Both the position numbers and the translations under genes were made by a program. The notes beneath the pieces are model-generated. The model saw only the letters and a program-made list of their open reading frames with translations, did no database searches and was not told the DNA's origin. Positions 36,462 to 48,343 of a stretch of 64,000 nucleotides of DNA are shown one piece after another. Location: the NCBI GenBank assembly GCA_009192285.1, contig CM018604.1, positions 5,365,746-5,429,745 on the forward strand. The letters are read 5' to 3'. Each line of letters begins with the position of its first letter. The stretch's first letter is position 1. Source of the stretch: Morchella semilibera (lineage: Eukaryota > Ascomycota > Pezizomycetes > Pezizales > Morchellaceae).

Positions 36462-37691
36462 CTATCTGCTTCTTCCAGCAATCTTATTCAAGAAACCCTC
36501 AAGCACGCCCTGCTTCAACCCTTGGGCCTCATCAACCTTCGCGATGAGCTCCTTGATCATCTCAATAGATTTCTTCTCATAGGCCTGGTAGTGTGCCTCA
36601 AGTCCAAGCTCCAAGTAAATGTCCTTAACAACCTTCTCGCAGGCAGCATCCTTACGACCGTAGTTTGCATCAAGAACCTGGCGCTGTTGAGGAGTCACAA
36701 GCTCGAGAGCTTTGTTTATAAGCCATCCACACTTGTTGTCTTGGATATCGGTTCCGATCTTCCCGATGTGCTCTGAGTCCCCGTAACAGTCAAGGTAGTC
36801 ATCCTGGACCTGGAAGTACTCGCCTAGTGGGATGAGAACATCGCGGGCACGCTTCAGGTTTTCAGGAGTTGCAATTCCCGCCTGGTACATTGCTAGTGCA
36901 ACAGGAAGGTAGAAGGAGTAGAAGGCGGTCTTGTAGCGGACAATGAAGTAGTATTTCTGGTAGTTGAACCTACTGAGGTCGATGTCATCCTCAGGAGCGG
37001 TGAGGAGGTCCACGAGCTGACCGAGCTCGGTTTGCCAGGTGACCTAGGAAATGGTCAACAACCTAAGGAAATGTCGCCTTATTTTGCATAGGCTTACCTC
37101 GTGGAAGAGCTCAAAAAGGTCAACATAATAGGATGTTCCCTTAAAGTGATTTTTCAACAGAATGTAGATAGCGGATTCAAGGATGAAGGAGTCGTTGATG
37201 GCAATGCTTCCAACGTCTGGCATCAAGTACCAACAAGGAGAGCCACGACGGGTCTTAGAGCTATCCATGATGTCGTCGGCAACCAAGAACATGGCTTGGA
37301 GCTATGCAAAATTGAGGATCCAATAAGCAACTGTAATTAAAAGATGAGCGGTACAATTGAGAACTATTACCAATTCAGTGCACCATCCAAGAATGGCACT
37401 CTGCTTGAACTCTTCGTCGCTCAATTTGTCCTTCCCAAGAAGAATGCGGTAGGTGTCCGGTACAGTCATACCACGGTTGTATTTACCGCCCATTGTATTG
37501 TGGGTAAGGTTCTGAAAGGCCATATGATGAGCAATTGAGATAGCAATCCTATAAGTAGAAGTGGGAAGTATTACCTTTCCAATCCACTCCACGGCATTAT
37601 CAGAAATTCCGGTTTTGTGTACTTCAGCAATCAGCTCTGGAACAATAACCTTCCGGAAGATGGCCTCGAACTCGGGGCGTTTGGTAGCCAT
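36462..37691 (-). CDS. ERG20: Farnesyl pyrophosphate synthase, 4 exons
   Basis: Condenses DMAPP/GPP with IPP to make FPP for sterols, dolichol, prenylation and ubiquinone; cytosolic. Exons 37691-37575, 37511-37371, 37301-37098 and 37043-36462 encode 347 aa (yeast Erg20 352); introns are 63, 69 and 54 bp. Both aspartate-rich motifs are intact: first DDIMD within [16 protein letters not shown], second DDYLD within [33 protein letters not shown], the Lys-bearing [17 protein letters not shown] and the C-terminal ...NKIAGRSR (basic end) all fit. Start [12 protein letters not shown] agrees with the usual N-terminus. Neighbours are unrelated; no cluster context. Confidence 0.97.
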
Positions 37692-38761
37692 CTTGCAAGT
37701 TAATGGTCTTGTAGGTTGAAATCGGGAATCTGATAAATAGATGAAGGAACTCCTTTTCTCAGATGGGATCTAGAGGACCAGGCCAGTGGTGAGTCTGGTT
37801 GTTGGCAGGACGGTGGGATTAGGAGGAGGGGGGGGGGTGTCTACATGTACATAGGTCACAGAGTCACAACTGAGGGGTCTAGTTCCACAAAAGCTAGCGC
37901 CTTTCCACGTGCTAGACCCTGCCCAGCCTTTCGCATAACCCTATGTAGAAGCTCCGAAAACCCAGATCCAAAGCCCTACAGACAAACCCCCACCAGAAAC
38001 ACCATAGTTATATGTCTCGGAGTAAAGAAGCAGAGGGAAAGGAAAAAAATGGCAACGCTGAAGATCAGCGGGTAACCGCCTCCTGCAATGCCCCTGTGCC
38101 CTCATCCTAAACGACAACTCCAGGCCTCATCTTGATGATAAATGTTATATTATCGTGCCTCTTTGCTATTGCCCAATTGACCAAAGTCGTATCAAGGAAG
38201 CGCTAAACAAACACCCATACGTACGGTATGTATGCGATTCCTGGGGTCCTTGAAATCTTTCAAAATTAGCTGATTCAAACCCTTAAGGCTCGTTCTAAGT
38301 ATAGGGCACATATTAATGAGCCCACGAGGTCATTTATTCTATTTATGCAATACGTCTGTGCAGTATTAATAGATTCTCGACTTATAATTCAGGGAGTTCA
38401 CGTCTATACTTTTCTGCAATGCTTTAATGCTTCCTCCAGTCCAAACTGGACCTGGAACTAACTCAAACTTTTACAAAGACTACAAAGCTTGTGTATGAAG
38501 GTAGTCCAGGTGGGTAAATCAATGGTACAGTATGTCTTCGTAAAATCCGGATATATTTGCTAACTTGAAAATTTATTGTACAGTTCTTTAAGGCATGAAA
38601 GAAATGGAAAAATATACATGAAACCGTAAGACCTAGCTGGTGCCTTGTGCACCAAAACACCAACTGCATACAACACTTATCGCTCACTAGAAAGAAGAAA
38701 TGTCTGCAGACACACGATAAAAAAATAGAATAGGAAAGGGATTAAGACACGAATACAAGCG
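37692..38761. other. Intergenic: ERG20 5' flank
   Basis: ERG20 promoter side at 37692-38100, including a G-run near 37828 and a TACATGTA at 37842. The remainder shows no supported frame. Confidence 0.5.
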
Positions 38762-39839
38762 TCAATACTTTAGTGGACTTCCCTTCTCCATCGGACTCCC
38801 TCTGCTAATCGGACCCTCCAGGGGCGGGCTTACTGATGGTGAGGATGCGGGACCTGGTACTACCATATCACCGCTATTACTACCACCTCTTGCTACCATT
38901 CTACTCATTCTCGCCGCCTCTCCTATGTCTACCCACAAGGAGCTCAATGGAAAATGTGGTAATCTTGGCAAAAGGCTTCTAGTAGGGGCATCTGCGTTTG
39001 CGTTATCAGCCTCCTCGGAATTGTTTTTGCCTTCGACCTTACACTCCTTCATGACGGTTATCCGTAGACTCTGGACACCTGCTCCACGCCGGTCGTTAAA
39101 CTTCTTTTTTGACCTGGAGAAGTTGAAATGCCGTGTCCAATGTAATGCGCGTGGGTCCCGGAGGAGACTCCGTCGGATGCACACCATTATCAGTGCGCAT
39201 ATGCCACAGAGCCCAAGGATTGATATGGCTACAAGAGCACCAATTACAGTCGGTGATATTTTGGAAGCATCGTTACAACCAGAGAAGACGTCGGATTTGA
39301 CGAGATAGAGAGAGTTTGTGATAACCCTACCGGGGTTAACGAAAGGCGGAAAGGCTGTAGAATTGGTAGTCCCTGGAATGAGCTCACAAGGGCTCTCATA
39401 GCGGGTACCGCAATGGAAGTTTCTTCAACGAACTATCGGTTAATATATGTCTAGGTATGACCTGGGGGAGGGGGGCTAGTCACTTAGGACAGCATTTTTT
39501 ATGCATGGGTTCTGAGTCCGTGTATCCACCTGGCTCTGTTACCAGGGTACACATTTCCCTATGATGATCTGGGTCTCCACAGTTGGACCATCCAGTAGGA
39601 CATTTAGGGTACCTCTGTGTCTGAGGTGGGCAGTTCAATGCTGGGTTCTGTTTTACGCAGCAGTTGGCCCATACTACGGAACCGAAGGCTGAATTAAGGT
39701 CTTGTACGTTAAAGGTACATGTCCCAGAACCTTCTTCGTTTGTAGAGATACCAGGTCGACCAGCTGCGGTAGAAGTAGCGGATATGGTAGAGGATACCAG
39801 GGTGCTTGCGGTAAACCCAGGCCTGGTTACGTCTGTCAT
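38762..39839 (-). CDS. Orphan single-pass membrane protein with Cys-rich ectodomain, 2 exons
   Basis: Exons 39839-39484 and 39422-38762 join in frame (61-bp intron, gtgact donor, ttgaag acceptor) to give 338 aa. Residues about 40-150 hold some dozen Cys, including two CC pairs (WANCCVKQN, HKKCCPKN), spaced like a disulfide-bonded extracellular module. One hydrophobic segment follows (ISPTVIGALVAISILGLCGI, continuing to ALIMV) with the basic stop-transfer CIRRSLLR, then a ~135-residue cytosolic tail with basic and Pro/Ser-rich parts. No signal peptide is seen at the N-terminus, so an upstream coding exon may be missing; an acceptor-like catcatag lies just before the chosen ATG. Topology resembles fungal wall-sensor proteins, but there is no WSC or other named domain. 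Function unknown. Confidence 0.55.
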
Positions 39840-40167
39840 TTTGACGGGCCTATGATGAAGGAACGGATACTGGCAGAGTTGGCCGGTGATTTACATAAAT
39901 TGTGGGAAAGAAAGGGAAATTCTAGATCAAAATGATATTAGGCCTGTCCATCGAACAAAGAATGTGAATATCGGTATTAGTGGCAGCCAACAAAGAAGAA
40001 ATTCAAGCCTTGCCGTTTGAGATCGATAAATACTAATCCTAGTTAAGATAGAAGAAGCAACTACACATATTTATATATTATCGGGGGTAGACCTAGAAAA
40101 TTTAGCGGCCCTTATCACTATTCTTCACACGGAGAAGGAATGGGGAAAGGGTTGGAATCACCCACAA

Positions 40168-40716
40168 TCACTCGTTCACTACGTGCATATTCAGCCTAGA
40201 CTGAAGCCTCGGTGTCACACTCCTACTTCCACCTCTGGCTCGAAGATCACTAATTCCGCTGATCCTCGACCCAATCCGCGGGATATATGGGAGCTGACCA
40301 GCCATAGGGTCCTCGCCATTTGGACCCACAAGGTGCAAGCCCCAACGCCCATCATAATGGCCAAGGGTCCCGTCTCCCGAACTAGCAGAGCTAAAGTCTC
40401 CCGGGAGCTCGGTAATAACTTGTGTCAGACTAATGGAGCTCCTACGTTCTGCACCGTTACTGCCCAGGCTAGCTTCTACGTCGGGGGCAGTAGACCCAAT
40501 ATCCCGAAACAAGGATACGAAGAGTAGTATTAGCACAATCAACAAAATGGCTGTGGTGAATGTAAGTGCCCCGCGGAGCTTGTTATTTGATAGAGTAAAG
40601 GTAAAGGTTGCTAGGGCGATAACGACCAGTAGAATCAAACTTAACAAGATTCTAGTGTAGACGGATGTATAGGACCATTTTAAAGTTCTTGACGAGGTGG
40701 TTGTGGGTGGGGGCAT
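40168..40716 (-). CDS. Orphan two-TM membrane protein (182 aa)
   Basis: Single exon with ATG at 40716. Two adjacent hydrophobic helices, about residues 22-43 (TRILLSLILLVVIALATFTF) and 50-71 (ALTFTTAILLIVLILLFVSL), separated by a short basic loop (SNNKLRG), form a membrane hairpin; both termini would lie on the same side. The C-terminal ~110 residues are Ser/Gly/Arg-rich with no recognised domain. It is the next gene upstream of the Cys-rich membrane protein on the same strand, 328 bp away, so the two may be functionally linked; that is speculation. Confidence 0.5.
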   Translation of the reverse strand: MPPPTTTSSRTLKWSYTSVYTRILLSLILLVVIALATFTFTLSNNKLRGALTFTTAILLIVLILLFVSLFRDIGSTAPDVEASLGSNGAERRSSISLTQVITELPGDFSSASSGDGTLGHYDGRWGLHLVGPNGEDPMAGQLPYIPRIGSRISGISDLRARGGSRSVTPRLQSRLNMHVVNE

Positions 40717-41955
40717 AGACCTAGACGGTTGTGCATGAGAATTTCACCAAAAAGAAAGCTGTGACGTGCATTAAGGTAATAAATAGCTGGGATTCAATTA
40801 GTCAAAGCCGTGCTAGAGCTGGTAGAAGGGGATAGATTAATTAGTCCTTTCATGAGAAAAGTAGATGGAGCGATAAAGACCCATAAATCCCTACCACACA
40901 CCCATAATCATCAATTCAAACGGCCAGTTACAATTATGCTGCTGTATTTGAACCTCCTAGAAGGTTCTTTACGCAAGAAGATTCGAGAGTTGTAACCGAG
41001 GAACCTAGGAACGGGCGTGGGGTCGTTAGCTTTCACTTCGGCCCGAATAACTAGAGGTATAGGAGAGAGAGAAGAATGTGGGGTCAGAACGGGGGGAAGT
41101 AGACTATGTTTCAATCTCATAAACATACGGCATCGGCAGCCCTCCTTAATCAATTTAAATTAATCTAAGCTATCAATTTTGGAATCATTGCTTTTATAGC
41201 CACTTGCGGTAGAGCCCCTAAAGTTGTAACATCTATAACCTATCCGAAACCTCACATCTTCTGTGTATAAGTTAAATTCCCACTAGCTACTTCCCAAAAA
41301 TACCAGTAAGCGTACTTATTTCCACCTTTATAGAAAATATAAAACCTCTATATATCATCTACGGCCAATATCTGCTAGAAGCCACTCGTTATAAAGGCTC
41401 TCGATCTCAGAAATAACAATCATGTCCTAAACACCAGAGAAATACTCCACACCGGTACGTGTTTTATGGTGTTTTAAACACCGGACACTTCCTATTATGG
41501 AAATACAACCTTGCTTCCAGGAACTGGTTTTAACTAGGCTCACCGGTCATGAAATACTGTTTAAATGCATATGACTACATGTAGTTGCCGGGGGTTTTAG
41601 CATCTGGTCAGCGGTCGAGTGGGAGTTCGTAGAACCCACTTTCCCGGCTCGAAGTTGAAAAAAAAAAAAACATATGTAGTCCGAAAATATAAAAAAGCAA
41701 AAGACATCATACCACATGTTTCCACCACTTATGGTTCGAGGCCACATTGCACTTGTGTTAGGACAAAATTCATCTGATCGACGGCCATCCATGCCCACAG
41801 GTCACCATCCACAGCTTCACAGAAACTCACTCGACCCACGGCCCGCACCGCCCCTACCTCGGTTGACAATTCTTGGCGATGAGCCGCGCAGAGCCTCATA
41901 ATCGTCATTACAGCCCATTCAGTCGCCGCGACACCGTTGCCAATAACTGCCCACA
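40717..41955. other. Intergenic between membrane protein gene and GPI10
   Basis: Divergent flank. A TACATGTA lies at 41576 and an A13 run near 41658. No supported gene; overlapping frames near 41547-42013 on the minus strand are shadows of GPI10 and its leader. Confidence 0.5.
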
Positions 41956-43878
41956 ATGGCGACCTCATCACCCCCTCCAGCAGTATCGCGTCCAAAAAAG
42001 CGTTCGTTTTCACTCACATCGGTGGTGTTTTTCTCAATTCTATCATTCCGTATTCTCAACGCCCTCGCCACACGTACATTCTTCCAACCAGATGAATACT
42101 TTCAGTCACTGGAACCGGCGTGGCGAATCGTGTTTGGCGAAGGGTGGCTTACTTGGGTATTTCCCTCATGTGGCGTTATAGTGGTGTAGGTATTAGGGTG
42201 GTGACTTAATGGAAAGGTTGGTTGTAGGAATGGCGCCACCAGCTACGATCAATTGCGCACCCCTTGATCTTCGCAGGTGTTTACGGAGTTGCCGATTTTG
42301 TCGCGGGGATGTTAAAGCTTACGCCCGAGATGAGGGCTGAGGTGTTGGTCGCGGCGCCGAAGCTGTTGCAGGCGGTTTTCGCGACACTTGGGGACTACTT
42401 TACAGCGAAGCTGGCTGGGAAATTGTTCGGCGGTGCGGCTGGATGGACAAGTGTGCGTGCATTTATTCCTAATAATGCTGTTCTGAGTGGTCTGTTGATT
42501 ATTGTGAGGGTATAGTTGTGTTTGAGTATCGGGAGCGCATTTCACTACTTTTGCGCGACGAGGACGTTTTCAAACAGTTTGGAGACTAGTGTAACAGCTA
42601 TGGCGCTGTGTTACTGGCCCTGGGGACTAGTTAGAGAAGCACCGAAGACAAAGATTGGGAGGGCACTGCAAAGCCAGATTGATAGAAAGTAAGGATATGC
42701 TTCTCTCCGCCTTTTGACTGCGTATCTTGCTAATTAAGATGGTTTAGTGACCTTAGATTGTCACTTCTCCTCGCGGCGTTTGCGTGTATTTTAAGGCCGA
42801 CCAATGTCTTGATCTGGGTATGTTTGGGTAGTATGCTTATGTACCGCAGTACACCAAGAGACAGGGTCACGCTGGTTACCGAAGCCCTAACTGTTGGGTA
42901 TGTCCCCATCATCAATACTAAATAAACCACTCTAATGCATACGCATATTATAGAGTTACTGCCATTCTTCTTAACGCGATTGCAGATCACCGTTATTACG
43001 GAGTCTGGACGTTTCCACCGCTAAAGTTTCTCCAGTTCAACCTCCTACAGTCATTGTCGCACTTTTATGGTACAAACGACTGGCACTACTACCTTTCACA
43101 GGGCCTGCCTTTACTATTGACCTCTTTCCTGCCTCTTGCCCTTTATTCCCTCTATGTATTCCTTTTTACTCCGGAGCCAACTTCCCAAAGCTTTGCTGGC
43201 AGGCAACTTGCCGCCACTGTCGTGCTCGTGACGACTATTTATTCCCTTATTGCGCATAAAGAAGTCCGCTTTCTCTACCCACTTCTCCCAATCCTGCACG
43301 CCCTCTCTGCTGCGGCTCTCGAATCTCTTTCGTGGTCCGCTCGTGCGAAGCGGCTAGCAGTTTGGGCAATGGTCCTGCTCAACCTCCCACTTGCCTACTA
43401 CGTAACACAGGTCCACCAGCGTGGCGTCATCGATGTTGTGGATCACCTTCGCCACGATGCCAATAATTGGCGTAGTGCCGGCTTCTTGATGCCCTGCCAC
43501 TCAACGCCCTGGAGGGCCAACATCCAAAGTGATGGGGAGCTGTGGGCACTTGGATGCGAGCCACCCATCGACATGAGTGCAGAGGAAAAGAAAACATATC
43601 TCGATGAGGCAGATGAGTTCTACGCAGATCCAGCAATGTGGATGGCGATGAAATTACCCGGCGTTGAGATGTTGAGAGAAAGCAGTGGGGTGGTGAAGGA
43701 GCAAGCGGAGCACAAGTGGCCCGAGAGACTAGTGTTCTTTCAAGCGCTTGAGAACACGATGGTGAAGTATTTTGAGGGAGTAGAGGGGTATGAGGAGTGT
43801 TGGAGGGGGTTTAATACTCATTGGCACGATGATAGTAGGAGAGTTGGTGATGTGGTGGTGTGGTGCTTGAAGAAGTAG
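41956..43878 (+). CDS. GPI10: GPI mannosyltransferase 3 (Gpi10/PIG-B), 5 exons
   Basis: ER membrane alpha-1,2-mannosyltransferase (GT22) that adds the third mannose to the GPI anchor core from dolichol-P-mannose. Exons 41956-42156, 42228-42452, 42516-42688, 42748-42897 and 42954-43878 encode 557 aa; introns are 71, 63, 59 and 56 bp. Family signatures: [17 protein letters not shown] after TM1 (catalytic Asp-Glu of GT22), [58 protein letters not shown] and the [14 protein letters not shown] motif diagnostic of the PIG-B/ALG9/ALG12 group. Multiple hydrophobic segments throughout. Start [18 protein letters not shown] precedes TM1 directly. CDC23 follows in the same direction 536 bp downstream. 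Confidence 0.94.
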
Positions 43879-44414
43879 ACCCCAGAGTGGATCGATTTAC
43901 GGTGATGAAAACTTTAGCAGATCGCTGGGCATCAGCTCTTGTTATTTTCTATTGGACTTTGCAAGTTGGTTGAGTGTATTAATATTGTCGTGTTCATGCA
44001 TCAATGGCAAAAATCCTTCTACGATTTCATATAGTTTTTTGTATGCTCAATGATAATTGAATTTGAGAACGCTTACCGGTGGCACCACCGGATTCCCGAG
44101 TGTCAATGATCAACCTGCATGAAAAATGCACCTATCCTTTTAAGTATGTAGCCAACCAAGACAGATATGGATTAGTTAGTATTGGCGGGTTGTAGAAGCG
44201 ATAAGCAAATAAACCCTAGCCCTATGTTTTGATCCGTCGGGATCTTCACTTCACGACCCACTAATGACCTATCACTTAACTTCCCTACAAGCTCCCATTG
44301 ACTCACCAGAAGCCGGCGGAACATATCGTGAAATCGTCACAATAGCTAACGTCGTTTTTCTACATCGTTCAATACTCAACTTTTAGGCAAACCGACCTCC
44401 GACGCTGTAATACC
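43879..44414. other. Intergenic: GPI10 3' flank and CDC23 promoter
   Basis: AT-rich 536-bp spacer between two tandem genes. No TATA box stands out; nothing else recognised. Confidence 0.5.
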
Positions 44415-46219
44415 ATGGCTTCGATAGCTCTGGATACTCAGCAGTTGCACCAAGCACTGCAAACCGCCGTCCTCAAGTGTTCTGAGCGCTGTCTCTATCA
44501 AGCTGCGAAATGGTAGCTTATGCTCACACACCCCCTTTTCTATTGCTCTTCTGCTCTAAACTTTAGCTCTCCTGGCTCTCTCCAGTGTGGTAACTGACAC
44601 AACACCAGGGCCGCGGAAGCACTGACCTCCCTCACCTCCAACGGAGCCTCTCGCACCCCTCAGTTTACCTACCCCGTCCCCACAGCTCACGAAGCCCAAG
44701 AGTTACCCCAATACCTCCTCGCAAAGTCCTACTTCGACGTCCGCGAGTTTGACCGCGCCTCGGCCGTCCTTGCCTCCTGCACATCCGCAAAGTCCCGGTT
44801 CCTCCACCTCTACTCCCGCTACATCGCGGGGGAGAAACGCCGCGATGAGGAAAGCGAGATGATCTTGGGCCCTCTCGACTCCGCGGCGACCGGGAACCGT
44901 GAGGTCCAGTTTGTGCTGTCTACGCTTGAAACGGCCTTCGCGGAGCAGCCGCCAACTGAGGAGGAGGATGCGTGGCTGCTGTACCTATATGGCGTCGTGT
45001 GCATGAAGCAGAAGAACATCACGCATGCGAGGAACGCGCTGTGTAAGAGTGTCTGCCTATACCCGTATAACTGGTCTGCGTGGCAGGAGCTCGGGGGTAC
45101 GCTCGGCGGCCTGAGCGACCTCAATGAAATTCTCGACAGGCTCCCGAGCAATATCATGACAAACATCTTCATCCTCAACACAAACCAGGAGCTATATCAG
45201 ACCGATGATGGCGTGCATAAGCAGCTCACGGATCTCCTACAGATCTTCCCGCGCTCGGCATGGCTCAAGACGCAGCGTGCGCTGCTGTTCTATCATGCGC
45301 GCGACTTTGATGAGGCAGAACAGATCTTTGATGCCTTGATCAAGGCGGATCCGTATAGACTGGACAGTTTGGACCACTACAGTAATATCCTGTACGTGAT
45401 GGAGCGCCGCCCAAAGCTTGGCTTTATAGCCCAGATGGCGACTGGGACGGATAAGTTCCGGCCTGAGACCTGTTGTGTAGTTGGAAACTACTATTCACTC
45501 AAGAGCGAGCATGAGAAGGCCGTGATGTACTTCCGTCGTGCCCTGACGCTGGATCGTGCGTCGTTAAGTGCATGGACGCTTATGGGGCACGAGTATGTTG
45601 AGATGAAGAACACGCATGCTGCCATCGAGGCATATCGTCGTGCTGTTGGTTAGTTTCTCTTGCCTCTCTAGTTTCTGGTATGGCGCTAATAGAGCCAGAC
45701 GTAAACCGCAAGGACTATCGCGCCTGGTATGGCTTAGGCCTTTCATACGAAGTCCTCGAGATGCACTACTACGCATTGTTCTACTTCCAGCGTGCCGCTT
45801 CACTGCGCCCCTATGACCCCCAGATGTGGCAAGCCATGGGCAGCTGTTTCGACCGCATGAACCGCCCCGGCGAGGCCATCAAGGCCTACAAACGTGCCCT
45901 CATCTCATCCGCCCCCTCGAAGCAGGTCAACAACACCCACTTTGACCCCAGCATTCTCCTGCAGATTGGGTACATGCACGAGAAGCTGCAGAACGGCAGG
46001 GAGGCGGCAAGGTGGATGGAGATGGCGCTGAGGGAAGAGGATGAGGTCGGCGTCACGGCGGCCACGAGTAAGGCCCGCATGTGGCTGGCTAGGTGGGAGT
46101 TTGGGAACGCGAATTGGGGAAAGGCGGCGGAGTATGCGAATGAGCTGTGTCAGGACGGTGCGGAGCTCGAGGAGGCGAAGGCGCTGGTGAGGGATTTGAG
46201 GAGTAGGATGGAGAAGTAG
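44415..46219 (+). CDS. CDC23: Anaphase-promoting complex subunit Cdc23/APC8, 3 exons
   Basis: TPR scaffold subunit of the APC/C ubiquitin ligase, which drives exit from mitosis; nuclear. Exons 44415-44512, 44609-45648 and 45699-46219 encode 552 aa (fission yeast Cut23 565, budding yeast Cdc23 626); introns are 96 and 50 bp. N-terminal APC8 region: ECLYQAAKW-like CSERCLYQAAKWAAEAL, YLLAKSYFDVREFDRASAVL, FLHLYSRYIAGEKRRDEE. The C-terminal TPR superhelix carries the family's best-conserved string: KFRPETCCVVGNYYSLKSEH, KAVMYFRRAL, AWTLMGHEYVEMKNTHAAIE, RRAVDVNRKDYRAWYGLG, YALFYFQRAASLRPYD and MWQAMGSCF. Identification is secure; the frame is continuous with no indel. Confidence 0.95.
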
Positions 46220-46353
46220 GTGGGGTTTTGTGTGTCTTTGTGCCAAACTCTTTCTTCTTCCATTAATAGGTATCCTTTTTTCTTCCTTTTTCTTTTTCTC
46301 TTTTTTATTTTATGGGTGGTTTCTTAGTGGTAGGGAACGGATGACTTATCTTT

Positions 46354-46386
<33 letters not shown>

Positions 46387-47279
46387 GTGACGAATTCACG
46401 TTTTGAACTTGAGATTGAGGACCTTCTTTTTTCTTTTTTTTTAATATACATACTTGACCCATTGTATTTTCTAGTCACATCTATACCCTCCCCCCCCCTC
46501 CCTCCCTTCTCAGCTGTCCTCATCACTCCATCCATACGTTAACGCGGGGGGGTTGTACGGCGTTTCTCGGCATTGCATTATACTACTGTAGTTTCCTCCT
46601 CCTCCTCCCTTTCTTCTTTTCACTATCACTATTACCATCACCATCACGCTACGCGCCCATAGCCCCCCAGCCACAGTGGTACCACTGTTTGTAAAAAGAA
46701 TATAACGTATATAATACCGGCCACTGGTAATACCCGAACGCGGGCGTCACGTGAGTGGGTGGGTGGGCGGCAACGGGTCGGGTTGGGTTAGGCCACCACC
46801 ACCACCATCGCCGCCGCTGCTTGCCGCTTGCCGGTGCATATATCCATACTTTGCATGCGGGGGGTTAATCTACATGTACATACCGACATCCGTAAAGTAT
46901 CGAATACCCGGGTACCACCAGCTAGCTGGCTGCGGCATGGCATGTCACTCGCTGTGGGTGGGTACGGGGGTTATATGGCGGCCCCGGCCCGGCCCGCAGT
47001 GGATATTGGTGCAGTTGCAGAGGGAGATATGGCACCCTTTTTGCTATGGTCTGCTGGTTATATTATATGGGGGGGTGGACTCTCTCACCCGTACTAAGAA
47101 CACAGGTGCACACTCGATCAATCGATTAATCGATCAACAATTGCACATAGCTAGATACACACGATGGGAGCGAGTGATATTATATGAACCCCTATATGTA
47201 GCAAAGCTACCCAAGAAAAGCAAGAAAAAACGAAAGAAGAAAAAAACCCACGAACGCCAAACACCTATATTTCTACCTA
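46220..47279. other. Convergent intergenic region with simple repeats
   Basis: Lies between the 3' ends of CDC23 (+) and the TFIIIC gene (-). Contains T27 near 46357, pyrimidine tracts, and a TACATGTA at 46872. A long plus-strand frame starting at 46751 runs on antisense through the GC-rich TFIIIC gene and is a shadow. Confidence 0.5.
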
Positions 47280-48343
47280 CTATCTACCCAACCCTCCCAG
47301 CGCCACCCTCCACCAACGCGCCATCCACCCGGCCCCGAAACGCAGCCCCCATATCCACCTGCGGCACCACCACAACCCCCTCGCCATCCGCCTCACTCTC
47401 CACGCCGGCGGTCCCCTCCTCCGCGCTCCCCTCCTCCCCCCCCCAACAGGCCCCTTCTCCCCCTTCGCCACGCGCACCTCCTCCAGCCTCTCCAAAAAGC
47501 TACTCTTCCCCGTCGGCCGCCACCCATAAGTGCGCTCACCCGCGTACGCGGCCGCCAGCCCGCGCTGCCTCGCCGCCAACACAGCCGGCAAGCAATGGAC
47601 CCTCACGCCCGCCGTGGCCACGACCTCGCCCGCCGCCGGGTCCGCCTCCGCCTCCGCATCTGCCGCCTCCGCCTCCTCCGCGACCTGCGCGCCTGCCGCC
47701 GCAGCGGCACTCGTGTCCCGCTGCGAGACGTATGCAGCGGGGCCGGGGTCCGGGTCCGGGTCGTCCTCGGGCGCGGGCCCCGTGGGGCACCGCACAAAGA
47801 TCTCGGTGCCGACGGTGGCCGTCCATGTGCCGGACCAGATGCGGTTTCCGAACGACACGAGCGGGTTCGGCGTGTGCAGGTCCAGGATCTGGATGCGCGC
47901 GTGGTCGCCGGCGGCCCACCGCTCGACGGGGTTTGTCTGTTGCGCCTCGTCGGCGGGGGCGGGGGGCGGGGTGGCGGAGGGGGGCGCGGAGGAGGGGTGT
48001 TTGGGGAGGGAGCGGCGGCCGGAGCGGCCGGAGCGCGTGGTGGAGGAGAGGGGGCGCGGGGGGGGGAGGTGAGAGGGGGGGGCGCTGTTGACGTGCGGGT
48101 TTGAGGAGGGGCCGGCGTGGATCGGCGTCGGGATCGTGAGGTCTAGGGAGAGGTAGAATTCCTGGTGGGGTCAGATTGGATAACTACTGCTGCTGCTGCA
48201 TAACTCGGCGTACGTACCTCGGGCTCAGCGTCGGTGTCTGTCTCGTACTCGGACGAGTCGGCATCGACATCGACATCCATGGGCTCCGGCGCCCCGGCAG
48301 ACGGCATCTCATGTAGACTGGCGGAGGAGGTTCGGGCCGTCAT
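47280..48343 (-). CDS. TFIIIC triple-barrel domain protein (Tau55/Sfc7-type), 2 exons
   Basis: Candidate small subunit of TFIIIC, the Pol III initiation factor that binds tRNA gene promoters. Exons 48343-48218 and 48161-47280 (56-bp intron) encode 335 aa. The N-terminus is acidic (MDVDVDADSSEYETDTDAEP) and runs into EFYLSLDLTIPTP and, after a Pro/Ser-rich linker, IQILDLHTPNPLVSFGNRIW followed by SGTWTATVGTEIFV, the signature strand pattern of the TFIIIC triple-barrel domain as found in filamentous fungi. Very GC-rich and Ala-rich in the middle. The last ~50 residues are Arg/Trp-rich and look out of frame: with one extra base in a run of nine C (47436-47444, plus strand) they become a typical acidic tail (EEGSAEEGTAGVESEADGEG) ending at TAG. 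So the printed C-terminus is doubtful. Confidence 0.75.

Noticed and set aside
46751-48091. 446-aa plus-strand frame
   Set aside because: Its right half lies antisense to the TFIIIC protein in GC-rich, stop-poor DNA; the left half is repeat-like and the composition is Pro/Arg/Ala noise.
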